Assembly (NCBI GenBank): GCA_030627725.1
Contig: DAOVSZ010000068.1
Location: 1 to 10,323 of the forward strand
DNA length: 10,323 bases
Direction of reading: 5' to 3'
Source: Desulfobulbaceae bacterium
GTDB taxonomy: Bacteria > Desulfobacterota > Desulfobulbia > Desulfobulbales > DAOVSZ01
This document shows positions 6,091 to 10,323 of this stretch, one piece after another. Each line of letters begins with the position of its first letter. Positions within the stretch are counted from its first letter, which is position 1. A program made the position numbers and the translations under genes. The notes under the pieces were generated by a model. That model was not told the DNA's origin. It made no database searches and was given only the letters and a program-made list of their open reading frames with translations.

Positions 6091-6794
6091 TTGACTCCTA
6101 CGTAGACAGTTACGACCCCGAAGGTAAGGGGACGGCAGTATGTCTTGGCAAAACCGGCCTCCCGCATCATCTGTAAGAGTTCCTCCGGCTCATAAAATCC
6201 GGCGATTGAACTGGCCAGATACTCATAGGCCTCCTTGTCTCCGGACACAAGGCCCGCAATTTTTGGCAGAACAGCGTTCAGATAAAAATTATACAACTCC
6301 TTGATCACAGGCGTTTTGGGCCTGGAGAATTCTAAAATCAGGAGTTTGCCGCCAGGCTTTAAAACCCGCCACATCTCTTTTAAGCCTTTCTCCGTCTGAG
6401 AGAGATTTCTGACCCCGAAGGCCACGGTGCACCCCCAGAAACTGTTATCCAAGGCAGGAATCTTCTCGCCATCGCCGCAGGCCGGAAAAATCCTGTAGCG
6501 TCGATCGTCCCAGGGGAGTTTTTTGACGCCGGTAGAAAGCATCTCTTCGCAGAAATCAATCGCAACCACCTTTCGAGACGGCGCCTGCCGGGCCAACTCC
6601 AGAGAGAGCGGCAGGGTCCCTGCACACAGGTCAAGGACAGCGCCCTCGGGAAACTCTTTCAACTCGCGGGTTGTCACCCATCGCCAGTAACGGTCGCACT
6701 GGAAACTCAAAACCGAGTTCAAAAGGTCATATCGGAGGCTGATAGAGGCAAATTTCTCTCTGACAAATTTTTTCTTTTCTTCAGGATTCTGCAT
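6087..6794 (-). CDS. ubiE: Demethylmenaquinone methyltransferase (UbiE/MenG)
   Basis: A 235-residue SAM-dependent C-methyltransferase that methylates demethylmenaquinone, the last step of menaquinone synthesis. The protein begins MQNPEEKKKFVREKFASIS and continues RYDLLNSVLSF, as UbiE/MenG proteins do. The SAM-binding motif I is VLDLCAGTL (53-61), a little unlike the common ACGTG form, with Asp80 in VVAIDF at the end of strand 2. Family motifs GDGEKIPALDNSF, FGVRNLSQTEKGLKEMWRVL and KPGGKLLILEFSRP follow. I chose the ATG at 6792-6794 by homology. An in-frame ATG at 6864-6866 would add 24 residues, mostly NPI/NST repeats read from a 9-mer tandem repeat; it has AAGG close before it, while 6794 has no Shine-Dalgarno, so the longer start stays possible. 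It overlaps ubiX by 4 nt. Confidence 0.9.
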   Translation of the reverse strand: MQNPEEKKKFVREKFASISLRYDLLNSVLSFQCDRYWRWVTTRELKEFPEGAVLDLCAGTLPLSLELARQAPSRKVVAIDFCEEMLSTGVKKLPWDDRRYRIFPACGDGEKIPALDNSFWGCTVAFGVRNLSQTEKGLKEMWRVLKPGGKLLILEFSRPKTPVIKELYNFYLNAVLPKIAGLVSGDKEAYEYLASSIAGFYEPEELLQMMREAGFAKTYCRPLTFGVVTVYVGVK

Positions 6795-6837
6795 TATTGA
6801 GTTTATTGGGTTTGTTGAGTTTATTGGGTTTGTTGGG
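6793..6837. repeat. Tandem 9-mer (18-mer) repeat upstream of ubiE
   Basis: Plus-strand 9-mers run in series: ATTATTGAG, TTTATTGGG, TTTGTTGAG, TTTATTGGG, TTTGTTGGG. The last four form two 18-bp units differing at one base (6802-6819 and 6820-6837). On the minus strand the array stays open in the ubiE frame and would encode Asn-Pro-Ile / Asn-Ser-Thr triplets if translation began at 6866. It fills the gap between mqnA and the likely ubiE start. Confidence 0.88.
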
Positions 6838-6887
6838 TTGTGCGTATGGCTGGAGGGGCTGTCCATTGCCTTACAACCCGCAACGCG

Positions 6888-7754
6888 TCACTCGCAATAC
6901 CTGATCGGCAGGGTGATTGCCGAGGCCTCTCCCCGTTTGATCAAAAAGTCGTAAAACACATTCAGGGCCTTTTTCTTTTCCTCTCCAAGGTCATATTCAA
7001 TTCCTTTCAGATAGTCATAACACTCTTTGGGACTCATTGGAATACGAGAGCAAACCAACTCACTCATTTCTTGAAGTTTTTCCCTGCCTTCCCTGGTGCA
7101 GCGCTGCAGTTCTCTGTGGATTGCCACAACGCTGTCCGGGTCCTCGCTGCAGAAATCCTCACGCACCGCCCAGACGGCAAAGACAAAGGGAAGTCCTGTG
7201 TGGCGCTGCCAGATCTCGCTTAAATCCATCCGGAAAGGATAATCATTCTTCTTTGCCATCCTGAGCGCCTCGTCTCCTATGGCAAGAACTGCTGATATCT
7301 CAGCTCCCTGTTTTAATATGCTCCTGCTTGTCTTAAAGTCATGGAACTGGTATCTGGGCGTTACCTTGTAAAACTCTTCCAGGATGATCTGGATCAGGCT
7401 GTTTGAGGTCTGTGACTGCGGGGAGAGCTGCACATATCTGTTGGAAAGATCCTCGGGCGGTTCATGCGAAAAGAGAAAGACGGAACCGACAGCACCCGAG
7501 GCGCTGATCGAGAGATCGCCCAGAATCCGGTACGAGGACGGATGGATCGCATACTCGTGCGAGGAGATAAGCCCGAGATCAAGCCGGTTGCCGTACAGGT
7601 ACATATTCAGTTCAGAGGGCGTTGCCTCAATCACCTGCCACTCAGGCCGATGCACGGTTTTTTTCCAGACCTCGTAACAGGGGGCGGTATTGATAAAGTT
7701 CACCATCCCTATCCGTGCCCGGACCTCGCTGTATTCTCCAGTTATGTCAACCAT
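6888..7754 (-). CDS. mqnA: Chorismate dehydratase MqnA (futalosine pathway)
   Basis: A 288-residue cytoplasmic enzyme expected to dehydrate chorismate to 3-enolpyruvylbenzoate, the first step of the futalosine route. Family features are RIGMVNFINTAPCYEVW near the N-terminus, EATPSELNMYLYGNRLDLGLISSHEYA, LSPQSQTSNSLIQIILEE, AVLAIGDEALRM and DLSEIWQRHTGLPFVFAVWAV. These match the MqnA branch of the MqnA/MqnD family (Pfam VitK2_biosynth) rather than MqnD. The ATG at 7752-7754 lies inside the end of mqnX, a 13-nt overlap, with GGAAG 4 nt before it. A start at the internal methionine of GMVNF would cut off the conserved RIG, so the longer start is preferred. Sequence after PMSPKECYDYLKGIEYDL forms the usual C-terminal helices. 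Confidence 0.93.
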   Translation of the reverse strand: MVDITGEYSEVRARIGMVNFINTAPCYEVWKKTVHRPEWQVIEATPSELNMYLYGNRLDLGLISSHEYAIHPSSYRILGDLSISASGAVGSVFLFSHEPPEDLSNRYVQLSPQSQTSNSLIQIILEEFYKVTPRYQFHDFKTSRSILKQGAEISAVLAIGDEALRMAKKNDYPFRMDLSEIWQRHTGLPFVFAVWAVREDFCSEDPDSVVAIHRELQRCTREGREKLQEMSELVCSRIPMSPKECYDYLKGIEYDLGEEKKKALNVFYDFLIKRGEASAITLPIRYCE

Positions 7755-8959
7755 TCAACTTCCGCCATAGATCCGTTGGTTACAAGAAACTCATAGATTT
7801 CATTTCGTTTTATACCGTTATTCCGGACCAAAAGGACATTCGACTTTCCAGAGGCAAGGGAGCCGAAATTCGCCAGACACCCAAGGGCTTGCGCCCCGCC
7901 AAGGGTCGCCATCGCAAAAACCTTTTCCGGATTAAGCCCAGGAACCTCTTCCATAAGGACCTGCATTTCGCGCCGGATATCCAAGGTAGGATTGCTCGCC
8001 AGGCTGTCAGTGCCCAAGGCCGGCAGAATTCCACGGTCCAGATACTTCATGACCGGGGCGGTTCCGACACCAAGCGTCCTGTTGCTTCCAGGGCAGAGAC
8101 AGACCTTTGACTTGTGTTTCACAATACAATCGATCTCTTCATCCGTCACATGGACCCCATGGACAAGAAGGGTGTCTGCATCCAGGAGACCAAGTTTGTC
8201 GAGATAGGCAACAGCACCAGTCCCCGGCGGTCGAAAGGCATCATCAATCGCCCCTCTCTCCTCCAGAAAAGTTCGAAACCTGCCGGTCCCGTCACGAAGA
8301 AATTGCATTTCATCCTCGGATTCAGCAGCATGTATCGAGAACAGGCTCTGCTGCCTCCGGCACCGGTCTTTCAGCTTTTTAAGAAGTTCCACACCGGTTG
8401 AATAAGGACCATGGCCCGTGCAGCAAATCGCATCAGGAATCTCAGTCAACAACTTAAGTGTCTTCGTCTCAGCCGAAGACGAAATCCCCATTAACTCAAG
8501 GAAAAAGAATTTTGTACAGGGTGCAGTCGAACCGAAATCAACACTCTCAAGGTTGTTGCCGATATCAGCCACAACCCCGACACCGCCTGCAATCATCTTC
8601 AGCAGCGCATCATGGGCGCACTCCGACCTTTTCTCCTCAAAACTTCCCCCTTCACGCAGATTCAGCAGATTCAGAATCCATGCCGCAATATCGCCGTCGA
8701 TATTCCTGTCTTCCGGCCTCTCTTTCGGCCCCGGGCAGGCTGCTGAAAGATGCGACAGCTCCAGATGGGTATGGGCATTGATCAGGCCGGGCGTGATAAT
8801 TCCGTCATGCTCACATATCTTACAGGTTTCGGACTTCAGGTCAGCAAACCTGCCAACCTCAAGGATCCGGCCATCCTCGACCAATACCGCGCCGTCTTCA
8901 ATTATAGGACTTCTGACAGGCACAATCCATGGCGCTCGATGAAGAACGTGTTCTCCCAC
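7742..8959 (-). CDS. mqnX: Aminodeoxyfutalosine deaminase MqnX (amidohydrolase family)
   Basis: A 405-residue metal-dependent amidohydrolase, expected to convert aminodeoxyfutalosine to futalosine. The fold's metal and catalytic residues are visible: HTH (His63, His65) in PGLINAHTHLELSHL, His183 in TGHGPYSTG, His210 and Glu213 in SIHAAES, His267 in LVHGVHV, and Asp318 in LGTDSLASNPTLD. The N-terminus RAPWIVPVRSPIIEDGAVLVEDG matches this family. The deaminase specificity is assigned from the surrounding mqnA, mqnC and mqnE genes; by sequence alone it could be another ATZ/TRZ-type deaminase. The start is a GTG at 8957-8959, since no ATG fits before the conserved region, and its Shine-Dalgarno is poor. 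It begins 50 nt after mqnC and its end overlaps mqnA by 13 nt. Confidence 0.88.
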   Translation of the reverse strand: MGEHVLHRAPWIVPVRSPIIEDGAVLVEDGRILEVGRFADLKSETCKICEHDGIITPGLINAHTHLELSHLSAACPGPKERPEDRNIDGDIAAWILNLLNLREGGSFEEKRSECAHDALLKMIAGGVGVVADIGNNLESVDFGSTAPCTKFFFLELMGISSSAETKTLKLLTEIPDAICCTGHGPYSTGVELLKKLKDRCRRQQSLFSIHAAESEDEMQFLRDGTGRFRTFLEERGAIDDAFRPPGTGAVAYLDKLGLLDADTLLVHGVHVTDEEIDCIVKHKSKVCLCPGSNRTLGVGTAPVMKYLDRGILPALGTDSLASNPTLDIRREMQVLMEEVPGLNPEKVFAMATLGGAQALGCLANFGSLASGKSNVLLVRNNGIKRNEIYEFLVTNGSMAEVEWLT

Positions 8960-9009
8960 TCTTTTCGTATATTCCGTGTGTTTTGTGGTTGCAAAAAATC
9001 GTTTGCAGG

Positions 9010-10080
9010 TCAGACCAGTCTGTAATCCATCAACCGCTGCTTCGGCACAAACCCGGCGCCTTCGACTATACTTCGAATTTCCATTTCCGAGAGCCTGAAG
9101 CTGACGCCCGCTGCTGCCACCACATTCTCCTCAATCATGGTGCTGCCGAAATCATTTGCTCCGAAAAAGAGTGAAAGCTGTGCGATCTTTGCGCCTTGCG
9201 TCACCCAGGAGGCCTGGATATTCGGTACATTATCGAGAAATATCCGTGATAATGCAAGAATTTTAAGGTATGTCATGGCTGTTGCGGCATGAAGATGGGC
9301 ATACGCCGTATTTGCAGGCTGAAACGGCCAGGGGATGAAAGCGGTAAAACCGCCGGTTCTGTCCTGAAGGTCTCGTATCCGGGTCAGGTGTTCAAGCCGT
9401 TCCTCAACTGTCTCGATATGGCCGAACATCATGGTGGCTGTGGTGCGCATCCCCTGATTGTGGGCCGCCTCCATCACCCCGAGCCACTCGTCCGCCGAAC
9501 ATTTCCGTGGGGCTGACTCCTGCCGCACCCTGTCTGAAAGGATCTCAGCGCCGCCGCCGGGGATGGAATCAAGGCCTGCGGCCCGGAGTCTCGTGAGCAC
9601 CTCGTGCACGGAAAGGTTGGAGATATTTGCAAAATGACAAATCTCGGGCGGGGAAAAACCGTGCACATGGATGTCATAGCCCTTTATAAAGGCAAGCATC
9701 TCTTCGTAGAACTCAAGCGGTTTATCAGGGTGCAGCCCGCCCTGCAACAGGATCTGTGTGCCGCCTAATTCCAGCGTTTCCTCAATCTTTTTCCCAAGCT
9801 CATCAAAGGTGAGAACCGATCCGGCTTCATCCTCCGGGGCCTTGTAAAAGGCACAGAACTTACAGGCCGAGATGCAGATGTCGGTGTAGTTGATATTCCG
9901 GTCAATGACATAGGTCACAACCGGGTCGGGATGCAGCCGTTTTCTGACCGAATCGGCCAGAAAACCAAGCGAATACAGGTCGCCCTCGTGAGCAAGGGCA
10001 ATTCCCTCATCAACCGTGATCCGCTCACCGCTAAGAATCTTATCTTTCATATCTACAACAGTTGTCTGCATTTTAATCAT
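9010..10080 (-). CDS. mqnC: Cyclic dehypoxanthinyl futalosine synthase MqnC (radical SAM)
   Basis: A 356-residue radical-SAM enzyme that cyclises dehypoxanthinyl futalosine to the naphthoquinone precursor. The radical-SAM cluster motif is CISACKFC (Cys69, Cys73, Cys76), followed by AFYKAPEDEAGSVL. Further family marks are GGTQILLQGGLHPD, HGFSPPEI, AGLDSIPGGGAEIL, ATMMFGHIET, FIPWPFQP, DNVPNIQASWVTQG and FGANDFGSTMIEENV. The PNIQASWVTQG and GANDFGSTMIEENV segments fit MqnC better than the related MqnE. The ATG at 10078-10080 is followed by a second ATG three codons later; neither has a good Shine-Dalgarno, so the exact start is open. A 67-nt gap with a heptamer repeat separates it from mqnE. 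Confidence 0.94.
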   Translation of the reverse strand: MIKMQTTVVDMKDKILSGERITVDEGIALAHEGDLYSLGFLADSVRKRLHPDPVVTYVIDRNINYTDICISACKFCAFYKAPEDEAGSVLTFDELGKKIEETLELGGTQILLQGGLHPDKPLEFYEEMLAFIKGYDIHVHGFSPPEICHFANISNLSVHEVLTRLRAAGLDSIPGGGAEILSDRVRQESAPRKCSADEWLGVMEAAHNQGMRTTATMMFGHIETVEERLEHLTRIRDLQDRTGGFTAFIPWPFQPANTAYAHLHAATAMTYLKILALSRIFLDNVPNIQASWVTQGAKIAQLSLFFGANDFGSTMIEENVVAAAGVSFRLSEMEIRSIVEGAGFVPKQRLMDYRLV

Positions 10081-10110
10081 TTAATGAGTGTTTCTTCTTA
10101 ATAATTCTGT

Positions 10111-10145
10111 CCCTAACCCCTAACCCCTGATCCCTGATCCCTGTC
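10111..10145. repeat. Five tandem G/C-rich heptamers between mqnE and mqnC
   Basis: Plus-strand 7-mers CCCTAAC, CCCTAAC, CCCTGAT, CCCTGAT, CCCTGTC occur in a row, using the same two core units as the array at 5509-5543 in a different order. On the transcribed strand this gives five G-runs of three or four separated by ATCA or TTA, which fits a G-quadruplex pattern. It ends 3 nt short of the mqnE stop codon and lies 30 nt upstream of mqnC. Confidence 0.9.
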
Positions 10146-10147
10146 TT

Positions 10148-10323
10148 TTAATATTCTCTCAGTACATTATAAAGCGTATCTCTCTCAACCGGCGCCCTGC
10201 CCGCCTCTCTGATCAGCCGCACCAGATTGTCCCTGGCCATTGCCTGATCGGTTTCAGCGCCTGCCATATGGGTGATAATCTCTTCCGTGACCGTGCCGTC
10301 AATATCATCTGCCCCGAAGGAGA
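10148..10323 (-). CDS. mqnE: Aminofutalosine synthase MqnE (partial, C-terminal 58 residues)
   Basis: This is the C-terminal end of a radical-SAM enzyme that joins 3-enolpyruvylbenzoate and SAM-derived adenosine to give aminodeoxyfutalosine; the rest lies beyond the window. The visible part reads SFGADDIDGTV, then THMAGAETDQAM, then LIREAGRAPVERDTLYNVLREY and a TAA at 10148-10150. The FGADD.DGT, HMAGAET and EAGR.PVERDTLYN motifs are characteristic of MqnE C-termini and differ from those of MqnC. It is the upstream-most member of the cluster in view and co-directional with mqnC. The radical-SAM cysteines are outside the window. Confidence 0.9.
   Translation of the reverse strand, partial: SFGADDIDGTVTEEIITHMAGAETDQAMARDNLVRLIREAGRAPVERDTLYNVLREY

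Noticed and set aside
5677..6105. A 142-codon open frame on the plus strand opposite ubiX
   Set aside because: The minus-strand frame encodes a clear UbiX; the plus-strand product has no family features.
8418..8942. A 174-codon open frame on the plus strand opposite mqnX
   Set aside because: Composition and lack of motifs fit an antisense shadow of the amidohydrolase gene.

Overview
The window looks like chromosomal DNA from an anaerobic, respiring Gram-negative bacterium, most likely Desulfobacterota (former Deltaproteobacteria, Geobacter-like or a relative). That placement is an inference. It rests on an 11-haem c-type cytochrome, a futalosine-type menaquinone cluster, moderate GC content and a probable selenocysteine codon. 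Every gene I can support lies on the minus strand, so transcription runs from high to low coordinates.

Region 1 (10323 down to 4649) is a menaquinone-biosynthesis cluster of the futalosine (Mqn) pathway: the C-terminal end of mqnE, then mqnC, mqnX, mqnA, a ubiE/menG methyltransferase, ubiX, and a UbiA-type prenyltransferase (mqnP-like). MqnA makes 3-enolpyruvylbenzoate from chorismate. MqnE builds aminodeoxyfutalosine, MqnX deaminates it to futalosine, and MqnC cyclises the dehypoxanthinyl product. The UbiA, UbiX and UbiE proteins serve late prenylation, decarboxylation-cofactor and methylation steps. MqnB, MqnD and a UbiD-like decarboxylase are not in the window. Several junctions carry short tandem repeats: G-rich heptamers before mqnC and at the ubiX/ubiA junction, and 9-mers before ubiE.

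Region 2 (4648 to 1433) holds a four-cluster ferredoxin-like electron-transfer protein of the DmsB/PsrB/NrfC type, then a long AT-rich gap with a perfect 20-bp inverted repeat, then the most interesting gene. That gene reads 3565 to 1433 and encodes a signal peptide, a first CXXCH, an in-frame TGA, ten more CXXCH motifs and two rhodanese domains. The TGA (3368-3370) is followed at the expected distance by a hairpin that fits the bacterial SECIS pattern. I read the gene as one 710-residue selenocysteine-containing, 11-haem cytochrome-rhodanese fusion rather than two genes. A strong intrinsic terminator ends it.

Region 3 (1335 to 1) is the start of a tripartite ABC efflux or export locus: a membrane-fusion protein overlapping the first 62 codons of a MacB/LolD-type ATPase.

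Together, regions 1 and 2 pair quinone synthesis with a periplasmic redox enzyme that could draw on the quinone pool. Its substrate cannot be read from the sequence; sulfur or selenium oxyanions are suggested only by the rhodanese and selenocysteine features.
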